A DNA stretch of 64,000 nt from Lachnospiraceae bacterium (lineage in GTDB: Bacteria; Bacillota_A; Clostridia; Lachnospirales; Lachnospiraceae): assembly GCA_021770615.1 (NCBI GenBank), contig JAETQR010000003.1, positions 1 to 64,000 of the forward strand. The letters are read 5' to 3'. The notes beneath the pieces are model-generated. The model saw nothing but the letters and a program-made list of their open reading frames with translations, had not been told where the DNA came from and searched no databases. The position numbers were made by a program, and so were the translations under genes. This document shows, piece by piece, positions 17,204-26,256 of the stretch; the first letter of the stretch is position 1; every line of letters starts with the position of its first letter.

Positions 17204-18999
17204 GAGTGCACCGCCTCCTCCCGGTAATAATGGCTCTGTATCTCAAACATTTCACTATAACTTCCCTTTTGGCTCAATAATTCCTCGTGTGTCCCCCGCT
17301 CCGTAACCGTACCGTGTTCCAGATAAAGGATTTCATCACAAAACCGGGTACTTGCCAGCCTGTGGGAAATAAAAATCGAAGTCTTATCCCTCGTCATCTC
17401 ATGATACTTTTCATAGATCTGGCTCTCTGCGATCGGATCAAGCGCACTGGTCGGCTCATCCAGTATGAGCAGACTTCCGCTTTTATAAAGTGCCCTTGCG
17501 ATCAATAACTTCTGGATCTCTCCACCCGAAAATTCCACTCCTTCTTTTTCAAGCATCTGTGAAACATAGGTGTCCTCTTTATCGGCCAGTTTATCGATCT
17601 TTTCCCATATCCCGGCTTTCCTGAGACACATCCTTACCCGTTTCCGGTCGATCTCTTCCGGATTTCCCCCAGCCACATTCATGGCTACTGTAAAAGCAGA
17701 GATAAAACCATCCTGAAACACCGGGCAAACGATCTGTCCATATTCGTCCATATCATATTCTCTTGTACTGATTCCATTTACGAACACATCCCCTTCTGCC
17801 GGCATATAAAATCCACACAAAAGTTTTACGATCGTACTCTTGCCTGCCCCATTATTTCCCACCAGAGCGATCTTCTGCCCCGGCTCGATCTTAAAACTAA
17901 GATGCGATAAGATGTTCTCCTGACCCTCCTCGTAACGGAATGACACATCTTTAAACTCAATTGATGCCGGAATTTTAAGATCCGGCTTTTTCCCAGTTCC
18001 ATGAAAAAACACATCTGGTATTTCAGCTGCTTCCCGGTAATATCCTGTCTCTACGTTTACCTTCATAACTCCTGATATGCGAAAGATAAAATTGTTCATC
18101 CATGAGGAAAACCCTGCCACAGTACCAGCATAAAACGTAAATAAAGCCACTGTAATCTGACCGGCAAACACCATTCTGATCAGGATCGTATACAGGACAA
18201 GATCCCGGACAAACGTACCTGCCTGCTCCGCCAGCGTAGGAAAGTACCATCTCAGCTCCTGTCTGGAAAAACAGGCTTTTAACGTCCGGATCTGCTCATC
18301 AAAAATATTCCGGAACCAGTTTTCCACATGATACATACGGATGTCCTTCCCGTTTGCCAGAGATATCGCCTGCTGTTCTAATGTGTGGTTGATACGTCCT
18401 GCCTGGTTCCTCTTATCCGAAAGTTCATCTGCAAACTTTACCGCATGCCGGTTCAATATAAAATTAATTCCTGAAGTCAGACATATAATAAGTAAAACAC
18501 TCCAATGGATCGTGACCATGATGGTTCCATATGTAACCAGTCCAAATATTCCACAAATAAGCTGAAGAGTCTCTCTGGAAAGTCCCTCTACCCCGTTTGA
18601 ATTATTATTGATGCTCTGCATCCCTTTACTTAAGGTTTTCTGCTTTTCCATTGGTTCTACATTGCAGTAATCCATCGTCAGATATTTCTTTAAAAGCCTG
18701 CCGGTGAACTTTGTCAGTCTCATCCCGATGTGGGCGGTGTCCAGGTGATCATTCATAACATCCATCACGCTTTTGACCAGTATATCAAGAAAAAGAAGCC
18801 CTGTAATGCCGGCCGCATACTTTAGAAAATCCCCTCCCGTCAATAATGCGATAGCTATTGCAGGCACGGCATTCTCGATCAGTGGCGAAGCAATTCGCAT
18901 CACTGCATAAAATATCATTTGCCATCTGGCAGCTGTGGAATATGAGAACATCCCCTGATAGACCATGACAATATTATTTAACAAATTTTTCATCGCCAA
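17200..18999 (-). CDS. ABC exporter half-transporter, ATP-binding and permease
   Basis: A 599-residue protein with an N-terminal membrane domain and a nucleotide-binding domain carrying Walker A GNNGAGKST, signature FSGGEIQKLLIARAL, Walker B LLILDEPTSALDP and H-loop FISHRLAS. Both partners keep the catalytic Glu after Walker B, so neither site looks degenerate. It begins about 60 bases after a terminator that ends the LytTR kinase gene, implying its own promoter or regulated read-through. It overlaps the next ABC gene by 4 bases. Confidence 0.92.
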   Translation of the reverse strand: MAMKNLLNNIVMVYQGMFSYSTAARWQMIFYAVMRIASPLIENAVPAIAIALLTGGDFLKYAAGITGLLFLDILVKSVMDVMNDHLDTAHIGMRLTKFTGRLLKKYLTMDYCNVEPMEKQKTLSKGMQSINNNSNGVEGLSRETLQLICGIFGLVTYGTIMVTIHWSVLLIICLTSGINFILNRHAVKFADELSDKRNQAGRINHTLEQQAISLANGKDIRMYHVENWFRNIFDEQIRTLKACFSRQELRWYFPTLAEQAGTFVRDLVLYTILIRMVFAGQITVALFTFYAGTVAGFSSWMNNFIFRISGVMKVNVETGYYREAAEIPDVFFHGTGKKPDLKIPASIEFKDVSFRYEEGQENILSHLSFKIEPGQKIALVGNNGAGKSTIVKLLCGFYMPAEGDVFVNGISTREYDMDEYGQIVCPVFQDGFISAFTVAMNVAGGNPEEIDRKRVRMCLRKAGIWEKIDKLADKEDTYVSQMLEKEGVEFSGGEIQKLLIARALYKSGSLLILDEPTSALDPIAESQIYEKYHEMTRDKTSIFISHRLASTRFCDEILYLEHGTVTERGTHEELLSQKGSYSEMFEIQSHYYREEAVHS

Positions 19000-19060
19000 A
19001 CATTCCTTTCTCTTTTCTCATAATCCTACTCTATCACATCCTCCCGGCTTAAAACAAAAA

Positions 19061-19089
19061 AGTGCACGAATGGTAAAAATCCGTACACT
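19061..19089 (-). terminator. terminator between LytTR kinase and ABC exporter genes
   Basis: On the minus strand AGTGTACGGAT pairs fully (two wobble pairs) with ATTCGTGCACT around a 7-base loop, followed by a run of six T. It lies 13 bases after the kinase stop, so it separates the two-component genes from the exporter genes or attenuates read-through. Confidence 0.75.
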
Positions 19090-19101
19090 AACTGTTTCTG
19101 T

Positions 19102-19824
19102 TTATAATGGCAGCATGATCTCCGTCGCAAATGCTCCCGGTTCATTTTTCCGGTTGATAAAACCTTCATACTTTTCCACGATCCGGTCGATCCGTTTCAG
19201 TCCATGCCCATGATTTCCCCACTTTGCACTAACCAGTTCCCTTTCTCTTTTCCGCCTCTTCTCATCTGTAGAATTGGTCACGGAAAGATAGAGCTGACCT
19301 TTAAAGATTCCGACATAGACCCGGATAAATTTCTTTTCTCCGTCCTTCATCTTCTCACACGACTCCATCCCATTATCAATGAGATTCCCGAGAATGACAC
19401 ATAGATCTACATCACTGACCGAAAGCTCCTTCGGCACTTTCGCTTTACAATTCACCTCGATTTTCCTTTTGGCTGCCACAGAGAGCTTGCTGCTTAAGAT
19501 AGCATCCACACTGATGTTTCCTGTCCGGATCGCTATATCGATTTCATCCAGATCCTTTTCCAGTTGATCCAGATAGGCCAGTACCTCCCCGGTCTGGTTC
19601 AGGGCAAGGTGCGCCTTGATCTTCTGCATATGGTTATGATAGTCATGCCGCCACCCGCGCATGGTCTGATAAATACTCCCTACCTCTTCCCTCTGGTTCC
19701 GCAATATCTTCTCCTGGTATTCTCTGTTCCGCTCCTCCTCCCGTCTTTTCACGACCATTGTCGTGACCACCGCAGTCAGAAGAATTGCCAGAAACACCGT
19801 CATGATCGTCCCCATCAGCGGCAT
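19102..19824 (-). CDS. short GHKL-type sensor histidine kinase (AgrC/LytS-like)
   Basis: A kinase of about 240 residues with one N-terminal membrane segment (roughly 5-25), a coiled linker, a phospho-acceptor box RGWRHDYHNH, an N-box LGNLIDNGMESC and a G-box GNHGHGLKRI. AgrC-type kinases usually have five to seven membrane helices; here the sensor is missing. I start it at ATG 19824 (AAAGGG 8 bases upstream); a GTG at 19833 overlapping the regulator stop has no usable ribosome site. It presumably phosphorylates the adjacent LytTR regulator and may rely on the ABC exporter or another protein for sensing. Confidence 0.88.
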   Translation of the reverse strand: MPLMGTIMTVFLAILLTAVVTTMVVKRREEERNREYQEKILRNQREEVGSIYQTMRGWRHDYHNHMQKIKAHLALNQTGEVLAYLDQLEKDLDEIDIAIRTGNISVDAILSSKLSVAAKRKIEVNCKAKVPKELSVSDVDLCVILGNLIDNGMESCEKMKDGEKKFIRVYVGIFKGQLYLSVTNSTDEKRRKRERELVSAKWGNHGHGLKRIDRIVEKYEGFINRKNEPGAFATEIMLPL

Positions 19825-19829
19825 CCGAC

Positions 19830-20555
19830 TCACCCTTTCCGGTTTTTGTAATATCCGATAAACGCCTCATTCACATGCCTGTAACAGTTCCTGCTTATTG
19901 AAATACTTTCTCCGTTATCGAGAATACATGCTGTCTTTGTGACCCGGTTGATGCAGTTTATATTTACAAGCACACCCCGTCTGGTCATGACGAAACCATT
20001 TTCCTCAAATTCCCCCTGCAGGCTTCCGATACCCGCTTTCCATCGTATTTTCCCGCCGGGGTAGGACAACTCTACATAATGCCCCTGGGCTTCAATATAC
20101 CAGATGTCGGTATAAGGAATTTTTATCAGCTCGCCACCCCTGTCCAGAATAAAATATGCATGCTCGTTCTTCCTCAGATTTTTAGCAATCTGAGTCATGA
20201 CTCCATAAAATTCTTTCTCTTTCACAGGTTTGATCAGATAACGGAATGCCTCCACCTCATACCCCTCCAGCGCATAATCACTGAGTCCGGTCAAAAACAC
20301 AAGCACCGCATGAGAATCTCTTTCTCTTATTTTTTTTGCCAGTTCCATTCCATTCATGCCGCCCATCTGGATATCAAGAATATACACATGGTACGGAAAG
20401 TCCTTGTCAAAGGAAAAAAGAAACTGCTCTGCACTGATGTACGCATCCACATGACAATCCACCTGTTTTTCTTCTGCCCAACCGGCGAGCAACGATTCCA
20501 TATATTCGATCTCGGCCCTGTCATCCTCACATATTGCAATTTCTATTCTATCCAT
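19830..20555 (-). CDS. LytTR-family response regulator
   Basis: A 241-residue protein: receiver domain (AICEDD acidic pocket, YILDIQMGG phospho-acceptor Asp, FRYLIKPV switch Lys) followed by a LytTR DNA-binding domain (IWYIEAQGHYVEL, GFVMTRRGVLVN). The start at 20555 follows GAGGAG; an in-frame TTG five codons earlier is unlikely. It sits 11 bases after the DUF2164 gene. It probably controls the ABC exporter; I could not identify its binding sites. Confidence 0.92.
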   Translation of the reverse strand: MDRIEIAICEDDRAEIEYMESLLAGWAEEKQVDCHVDAYISAEQFLFSFDKDFPYHVYILDIQMGGMNGMELAKKIRERDSHAVLVFLTGLSDYALEGYEVEAFRYLIKPVKEKEFYGVMTQIAKNLRKNEHAYFILDRGGELIKIPYTDIWYIEAQGHYVELSYPGGKIRWKAGIGSLQGEFEENGFVMTRRGVLVNINCINRVTKTACILDNGESISISRNCYRHVNEAFIGYYKNRKG

Positions 20556-20566
20556 ATACGCACTCC

Positions 20567-20803
20567 TCAATCCTTATAGAGTGCGTAATAATCTGCCTCC
20601 ATATTGGACGCCGTTCTCTCATAAAATTTTTTTGCGTCATCCAAAGCCTTATTATAGATAAATTTCCCAAGTGTATCCTGAAAGAAATCAAAAATGTTTT
20701 CCCTGCCGATGATCCCCAGATCAAGTTCATATTCCTCATTAAAAAAATAGGCAATCTCCTCCAACATCTGTTTCTTATCCTCTTCTTTCAGTTCATACAT
20801 CAT
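20567..20803 (-). CDS. DUF2164 family protein
   Basis: A 78-residue protein starting MMYELKEEDKKQML after AAGGAG. The conserved features of DUF2164 are present: YFFNEEYELDLGIIG, FDFFQDTLGKFIYNKALDDAKKF. The function of the family is unknown. It is the first gene of the unit DUF2164 - LytTR regulator - kinase. Confidence 0.75.
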   Translation of the reverse strand: MMYELKEEDKKQMLEEIAYFFNEEYELDLGIIGRENIFDFFQDTLGKFIYNKALDDAKKFYERTASNMEADYYALYKD

Positions 20804-20880
20804 CCGGTTTCTCCTTCCACTTCCTGATCTTTTCCCGGTCGTCAAACAGACTCATTTGTTTCATAGCATCTCCCGTCGAG

Positions 20881-22086
20881 TTAGAAATCAAACTCTTTAT
20901 GCACAGCCTTCATCGCTTTATCGGTGTCCGCACGGTCGATCAGTACCGTCACACGGATCTCAGAGGTAGATATCTGCTGGATATTTACATTCGCATCGTA
21001 AAGCGCCTCAAACATCTGGGCTGCCACGCCTGCATTTGTCTGCATACCGGCTCCTACGATCGATACTTTTGATACATTTTTATTCACCTTTACATCCTGG
21101 CATTTCAAGCTGCCGCTGCGGTGTCTCTCCACGGTCTCCACTGCCACATCCGCCATATCTTCTGTCACAGTAAAACTGATATCCTTTGTATTCCCCCGTC
21201 CGATGGACTGAAGAATCATATCTACATTTACGTTATGGTTCGCAAGATGGCGGAACAGTTTAAATGCTACCCCCGGCTGATCCTCCAGTCCTATTACTGC
21301 GATCCTCGCTACATTTTTATCACTTGCCACTCCGCTTACAAGCATCTTTTCCATTTTAACTTCCTCCTTAACAATCGTACCTTCTGATGTATTCAGACTG
21401 GAACGGACTACTAACTGTACACCATATTTCTTTGCCATCTCGACAGAACGGTTGTGAAGAACTCCCGCACCGAGACTTGCAAGTTCAAGCATCTCATCAT
21501 AGGTGATCTCATCGATTTTTTTCGCATCTTTTACAATCCTTGGATCTGCGGTAAATACCCCATCCACATCTGTGTAGATCTCACAGGCATCCGCGTGGAG
21601 CGCTGCGGCCAGTGCAACTGCGGTCGTATCCGAACCTCCACGTCCGAGTGTCGTGTAATCATCGTATTTACTGATCCCCTGAAATCCGGTAACGATCACG
21701 ATCTTCCTCTGCTCCAGTTCAAATTTGATCCTCTCTTTATCGATCTTTTTCAGCCTTGCATTTCCTGCGACTGACGTCGTGTGCATCGCCACCTGGAAAG
21801 CATTCAGTGATACAGCCGGTATGCCAAGCGAATGCATCGCCATGGCCATCAGTGCAACTGATGTCTGCTCGCCTGTTGTGAGGAGCATATCTAACTCCCT
21901 CTTTGGTGCATTGGGATTGATGTCGTTTGCCATATCAAGGAGCACGTCGGTCTGTTTGCCCATGGCAGAAAGTACAACAACCACGTCATTTCCCTTTTTA
22001 TAATCCTCGATACAACGGTTTGCTACATGAAAGATCCTCTCTTTATCGGCCACCGATGTACCACCAAATTTTTTAACGATCAACAT
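20881..22086 (-). CDS. lysC: aspartate kinase
   Basis: A 401-residue enzyme phosphorylating aspartate at the head of the lysine/threonine/methionine branch. KKFGGTSVAD is the N-terminal kinase signature, GRGGSDTTAVALAAAL the substrate loop and YTDVDGVFTADPRIV the nucleotide region. Two ACT domains follow (VAVIGLEDQPGV..., VSIVGAGMQTNAGV...), indicating allosteric control. It is the last gene of cheW-hom-apgM-lysC. No lysine riboswitch is visible; the spacing to apgM is 13 bases. Confidence 0.96.
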   Translation of the reverse strand: MLIVKKFGGTSVADKERIFHVANRCIEDYKKGNDVVVVLSAMGKQTDVLLDMANDINPNAPKRELDMLLTTGEQTSVALMAMAMHSLGIPAVSLNAFQVAMHTTSVAGNARLKKIDKERIKFELEQRKIVIVTGFQGISKYDDYTTLGRGGSDTTAVALAAALHADACEIYTDVDGVFTADPRIVKDAKKIDEITYDEMLELASLGAGVLHNRSVEMAKKYGVQLVVRSSLNTSEGTIVKEEVKMEKMLVSGVASDKNVARIAVIGLEDQPGVAFKLFRHLANHNVNVDMILQSIGRGNTKDISFTVTEDMADVAVETVERHRSGSLKCQDVKVNKNVSKVSIVGAGMQTNAGVAAQMFEALYDANVNIQQISTSEIRVTVLIDRADTDKAMKAVHKEFDF

Positions 22087-22099
22087 TTTTCTTTCTCCT

Positions 22100-23299
22100 C
22101 TACTTTAATAATTCCGTCATCAGCATATAACCTTTGTCAAGATAATTTCCGCTCTGCTCTGCCTCTCTCTCATTATAATTCCATGCATGATCCTCTTCTT
22201 TTGTGCTGTCATAGAGCATATAAGGAACAGGGTTGCTGGAATGTGTACGGGTACAGATCGGCGTCGGGTGATCCGGCATGATGAGCAGCCTGAAATCCTC
22301 CGAAAGCGCCTGCATTTTCTCATAAACAGGACCAATGAGTCTTGCATCCAGATACTCGATCGCCTTGATCTTTCTCTCCACACTTCCCTGATGCCCCATT
22401 TCGTCCGGCGCTTCTACATGGATATAAACAAAATCGTTTCCATCCTCTGTGACAGACTTAACTGCTGCCGCTGCTTTTCCCTCATAATTCGTCTCAAGAG
22501 TACCGTCAGCGCCCTCTACTTCTATATTATTCATCGCTGCCCCTACGGCAATTCCTTTTAACAGATCAACCGCAGAGATCATCGCTCCTCTTTTTCCGTA
22601 TTTCTTCTCAAAGGAGTCTAACACCGGTTTCGTCCCCGCACCCCAGAACCAGAGCGAATTTGCTTTATTCTTTCCATTTTTCGCTCTCTCCACATTAAGC
22701 GGATGGCTGTTCAATATATCATAACTCCTTTTCATCATCTCCCGCAATTTCTCATCCTCCGGCAGATAGGCTCCGATCTTTTTCCCGAGAATGTCATGGG
22801 GAGGCGTCATATTGACGACTTTTCCGTTTTTCCATATCGTACAATGGCGGTAGCTCGTTCCCACATAAAACTGGTAGATATCATTTCCCAATTCCTTCTG
22901 CACTGCGTTCAAAAGCACTCTTGCATCCTCTGTGGAAATCTCACCGCTGCTGTGGTCGATGATCGTCTTTTCCCCGTAGGGCAGCTCATCGTCCGACACC
23001 GTCACGATATTACACCGGATCGCAATGTCACTTTTCTCCATATCTACCCCGATACTGAGAGCCTCCAAAGGAGACCGTCCGGTATAATACTGTTTGGGAT
23101 CATAGCCAAGAACCGCCAGGTTTGCCGTGTCGCTTCCCGGTTTCATCCCGTCAGGGATCGTCTTTGCAAGACCAATTTTTGATTTCTTTGATAATTTATC
23201 CATATTTGGCGTATGAGCATATTCAAGAGGAGTTTTCTTTCCGAGTTCCTCCAGTGGCTCGTCTGCCATTCCATCTCCCAGCACAATGATATATTTCAT
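22100..23299 (-). CDS. apgM-type phosphoglycerate mutase-like protein, candidate alternative homoserine kinase
   Basis: A 399-residue alkaline-phosphatase-superfamily protein. It starts MKYIIVLGDGMADEPLEELG; the metal-binding Asp and the GSDTANLAVLGYDP nucleophile Ser region are clear, and HVEAPDEMGHQG and MPDHPTP supply later metal ligands. The family is usually annotated as cofactor-independent phosphoglycerate mutase, archaeal type. A subfamily found beside threonine genes in genomes lacking thrB has been proposed as an alternative homoserine kinase. Here it sits exactly between hom and lysC, which favours that reading. I start it at ATG 23299. Confidence 0.85.
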   Translation of the reverse strand: MKYIIVLGDGMADEPLEELGKKTPLEYAHTPNMDKLSKKSKIGLAKTIPDGMKPGSDTANLAVLGYDPKQYYTGRSPLEALSIGVDMEKSDIAIRCNIVTVSDDELPYGEKTIIDHSSGEISTEDARVLLNAVQKELGNDIYQFYVGTSYRHCTIWKNGKVVNMTPPHDILGKKIGAYLPEDEKLREMMKRSYDILNSHPLNVERAKNGKNKANSLWFWGAGTKPVLDSFEKKYGKRGAMISAVDLLKGIAVGAAMNNIEVEGADGTLETNYEGKAAAAVKSVTEDGNDFVYIHVEAPDEMGHQGSVERKIKAIEYLDARLIGPVYEKMQALSEDFRLLIMPDHPTPICTRTHSSNPVPYMLYDSTKEEDHAWNYNEREAEQSGNYLDKGYMLMTELLK

Positions 23300-23347
23300 C
23301 TGTCTCATTCCTTTCTATAGGATATCAATTTATGTATTTTTCCTATA

Positions 23348-24550
23348 TCAGCCTTGTACCCGGATCCTTGTGATCATAGTAACAAACTCCTCTGCTTTTT
23401 TCGCAAAATCCTTTTCTTTCAATGGCGATGTAATAAATCCGCACTCACCCGAAAGCCCCGCTTCGATCATCTGCACATCGCCGAATACACCGGATATTTT
23501 GCTCTTTTCTGATTCAGCGATACGGACAAAGAACTTATTTTCCATCTCGTCCATCGGGGCGATCTCTAATTTTTCAGCGCTCCATGTGACCGGGACATTT
23601 TCACCCTGATGTTTCACCGCAGCTACCACATCTGCCACGACCGCACTCGCAGTCGGAAGTTTTCCGGCTCCTGCTCCGTAGAACATCACATCCCCGAGCA
23701 TATTTCCCGTGACGGAGATTCCGTTAAACACATCATTGACACTGTATAACGGATGTCCGCTGTCTACCATCTGGGGAGCTACCATCGCATATACTTTATC
23801 CCCGTCTTTTCTGCTTGTGCCAAATATCTTGATCGCATACCCGGCCTTTTTCGCATACTTAAAATCTTCTGCGGTAATCTTTGTAATACCTTCTGTATAA
23901 ATATCGGAATAATCCACCTGTTTTCCATAGGCAAGCGACGTAAGGATCGCTATTTTCCGGCAGGCATCGTATCCTTCCACATCTGCTGTCGGATCCTTCT
24001 CCGCATAACCGAGTTCCTGAGCTTCTTTTAACACGTCTGCAAAATCAGCTCCATCCTCTGCCATCTTTGTCAGGATAAAGTTTGTCGTTCCATTCAGGAT
24101 CCCGTTGATCTGCTCGATCTCATCCGCAGTAATGCACTGGTTCAATGGCCGGATGATCGGAATACCCCCCCCCACACTGGCTTCAAAAAAGAAATTCAAA
24201 TTTTTCTCTTTCGCGATCCGGATCAGCTCCGCTCCATGGGCTGCTACCAGTTCTTTATTGGACGTACATACACTCTTTCCGTTTAAAAGCGCAGTCTTTA
24301 CAAAATCATAGGCGGGCTTTGTCCCTCCCATCGTCTCCACGATCACACCGACTTCCTCATCTTCTGCTATGACAGAATAATCATGCACAAGGATGTCCTG
24401 AACCGGATCTCCCGGAAATTCCCTTAAATCCAATACATACTTAACTTGAACCTCTTCTCCTGCACGTTTGCTGATACTTCCGGCATTTGTCCTCAAAACC
24501 TCTACAACACCGGAACCGATCGTACCATAACCTAATACTGCGATCTTCAT
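23348..24550 (-). CDS. hom: homoserine dehydrogenase
   Basis: A 400-residue NAD(P)-dependent enzyme making homoserine. The N-terminal Rossmann motif is LGYGTIGSGVV, GTTNFILTKM and the DPTADVEGYDACRKIAIL region are catalytic, and a short ACT-like C-terminus is present. Its ATG overlaps the cheW stop by 4 bases. It is upstream of apgM and lysC, so the cluster gives aspartate to homoserine (and perhaps phosphohomoserine); no thrC or asd gene is in the window. Confidence 0.96.
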   Translation of the reverse strand: MKIAVLGYGTIGSGVVEVLRTNAGSISKRAGEEVQVKYVLDLREFPGDPVQDILVHDYSVIAEDEEVGVIVETMGGTKPAYDFVKTALLNGKSVCTSNKELVAAHGAELIRIAKEKNLNFFFEASVGGGIPIIRPLNQCITADEIEQINGILNGTTNFILTKMAEDGADFADVLKEAQELGYAEKDPTADVEGYDACRKIAILTSLAYGKQVDYSDIYTEGITKITAEDFKYAKKAGYAIKIFGTSRKDGDKVYAMVAPQMVDSGHPLYSVNDVFNGISVTGNMLGDVMFYGAGAGKLPTASAVVADVVAAVKHQGENVPVTWSAEKLEIAPMDEMENKFFVRIAESEKSKISGVFGDVQMIEAGLSGECGFITSPLKEKDFAKKAEEFVTMITRIRVQG

Positions 24551-25071
24551 TCTTTCATCTCTTCCTTTCCACTTTCTTCTTTTTTTGTCTCTTCCTCTTC
24601 TTCCTCTGGTTTCTCCGTCTTGGAAAAATCAATTTTGCGGATCTCCTCTGCCTCTTCCTCTGTCAATAATTCCTCCGGATCAATAACCACGATAAGTTCA
24701 TTATTTCTCCGAACGATAAAATCTATATAACTTGTGGCCTCTGTCCTCGCCACGCCCCCAAACTGCTGAATATTTTCTCCTTCTGCCCGAAATACTTTGC
24801 TGACACTGTCCACAACACAGGCCAGGCTTCCTGCCTTCGTGCGAAGAAGCAAAACTTTTGTATCCTCCGTCACCTCTGTAGCAGGAACTGCTAATTTCGC
24901 TTTGAGGTCATATACCGGATATACCTCATTACGGATCTTTACCGTTCCCAGTATGCACTCCGGCACATCAGGAAATGCTTTGATCTCCGTAAAATTTTCA
25001 AGACTCTGCATACCCGCGATATCGACACCATACTCGCTTTCACCAATAAAAAATACAATTACCTCTTTCAT
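24547..25071 (-). CDS. CheW-like coupling protein with acidic tail
   Basis: About 174 residues. A CheW domain (KEVIVFFIGESEYGVDI, PECILGTVKIRNEVYPVYDLK, SKVFRAEGENIQQF) is followed by a Glu/Lys-rich tail of roughly 40 residues. I start at MKEVIV (25071), preceded by GAGGAAG. In chemotaxis CheW links receptors to CheA. It lies between prfB and hom with a 4-base overlap into hom, an odd place for a signalling gene; expression may simply be shared. Confidence 0.88.
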   Translation of the reverse strand: MKEVIVFFIGESEYGVDIAGMQSLENFTEIKAFPDVPECILGTVKIRNEVYPVYDLKAKLAVPATEVTEDTKVLLLRTKAGSLACVVDSVSKVFRAEGENIQQFGGVARTEATSYIDFIVRRNNELIVVIDPEELLTEEEAEEIRKIDFSKTEKPEEEEEETKKEESGKEEMKE

Positions 25072-25124
25072 AGCCTTCCTCATTTCTGCAAGGCTGGCTC
25101 CCGCCACCTTGTCTTACTAAAGGG

Positions 25125-26228
25125 TCAACTGTTGATCCATTTCAAATATCCATTTATAAACACATCAAGATCTCCGTCCAGCACAGCGCCTACATTTCCC
25201 GACTCCGCATTGGTCCTGTGATCCTTGACCATCGTGTATGGCTGCATAACATAGGAACGAATCTGATTCCCCCAGCCAATCTCTTTTTGCTCACCGCGGA
25301 TATCAGATTCCTTTTCTAAATTTTCCTGTTGTTTGAGCATATACAGCTTTGCCTTCAACATCTGCATCGCCTTATCTTTGTTCATATGCTGGGATCGTTC
25401 ATTCTGGCACTGCACGACGATGCCTGTCGGGAAATGTGTGATCCGGATCGCCGATGAAGTTTTATTGATATGCTGTCCACCCGCACCACTGGAACGGTAC
25501 GTATCAATCCGTATATCGTCATCAGCGATCTCAATGTCAAGATCCTTTTCAATATCCGGCATCACATCACAGGATACGAATGAAGTCTGTCTCTTGCCCG
25601 CTGCGTTAAACGGCGAGATCCGTACAAGCCGGTGTACACCGTGCTCACTCTTTAAATAACCATATGCATTGAGCCCGTTGATCTGTAATGTTACCGACTT
25701 TAGCCCTGCCTCATCGCCGTCAAGAAAATCCAGCATCTCCACAGAATATCCTTTTTTCTCCGCCCATCTCTGGTACATGCGGCACAACATGCTCGCCCAG
25801 TCGCAGCTCTCTGTCCCGCCTGCTCCGGCATGCAGCGTAAGGATCGCATTACTCTCATCGTACTCACCTTTTAGCATCGTGGTGATCCTGAGATCCTCAA
25901 ACTCACGGACAAACTGCTCCAGCTCTTCCTTGATCTCTCCGGCAAGCTCTTCGTCTTCTTCCTCATAAGCCATCTCGATCAATGTCATGATGTCCTCGTA
26001 TGTCCCACTGAGTCCATCCGCACGGCTTACGATATCCTTCAGCTCTTTGACCTCTTTCATGAATTGGCTTGCCTTCTCTGCATCATCCCAAAAATCAGGA
26101 GCCTCCATATTCTTTTCCAGTTCTTCGATGCGAAATTTTTTCTCTTCCAGATTCAGGGAATCCCTGACTTCCTCCAGAGGTTTTTCGTAAGAAGAAAGTT
26201 CTACTTTATAATTATCTAATTCAACCAC
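25125..26228 (-). CDS. prfB: peptide chain release factor 2
   Basis: A 367-residue RF2 recognising UGA and UAA. SPFNAAGKRQTSF is the tripeptide region, HINKTSSAIRITHFPTG contains the downstream RF domain, and the GGQ is present in SSGAGGQHINK. The N-terminus (VELDNYKVELSSYEKPLEEV) joins the domain in one frame, so the usual programmed +1 frameshift after about 25 codons is missing. The start is GTG at 26228, 28 bases after secA. Its own stop is TGA. Confidence 0.96.
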   Translation of the reverse strand: MVELDNYKVELSSYEKPLEEVRDSLNLEEKKFRIEELEKNMEAPDFWDDAEKASQFMKEVKELKDIVSRADGLSGTYEDIMTLIEMAYEEEDEELAGEIKEELEQFVREFEDLRITTMLKGEYDESNAILTLHAGAGGTESCDWASMLCRMYQRWAEKKGYSVEMLDFLDGDEAGLKSVTLQINGLNAYGYLKSEHGVHRLVRISPFNAAGKRQTSFVSCDVMPDIEKDLDIEIADDDIRIDTYRSSGAGGQHINKTSSAIRITHFPTGIVVQCQNERSQHMNKDKAMQMLKAKLYMLKQQENLEKESDIRGEQKEIGWGNQIRSYVMQPYTMVKDHRTNAESGNVGAVLDGDLDVFINGYLKWINS

Positions 26229-26256
26229 CTAAAACCACCAATCTCTATTTTTCAAT

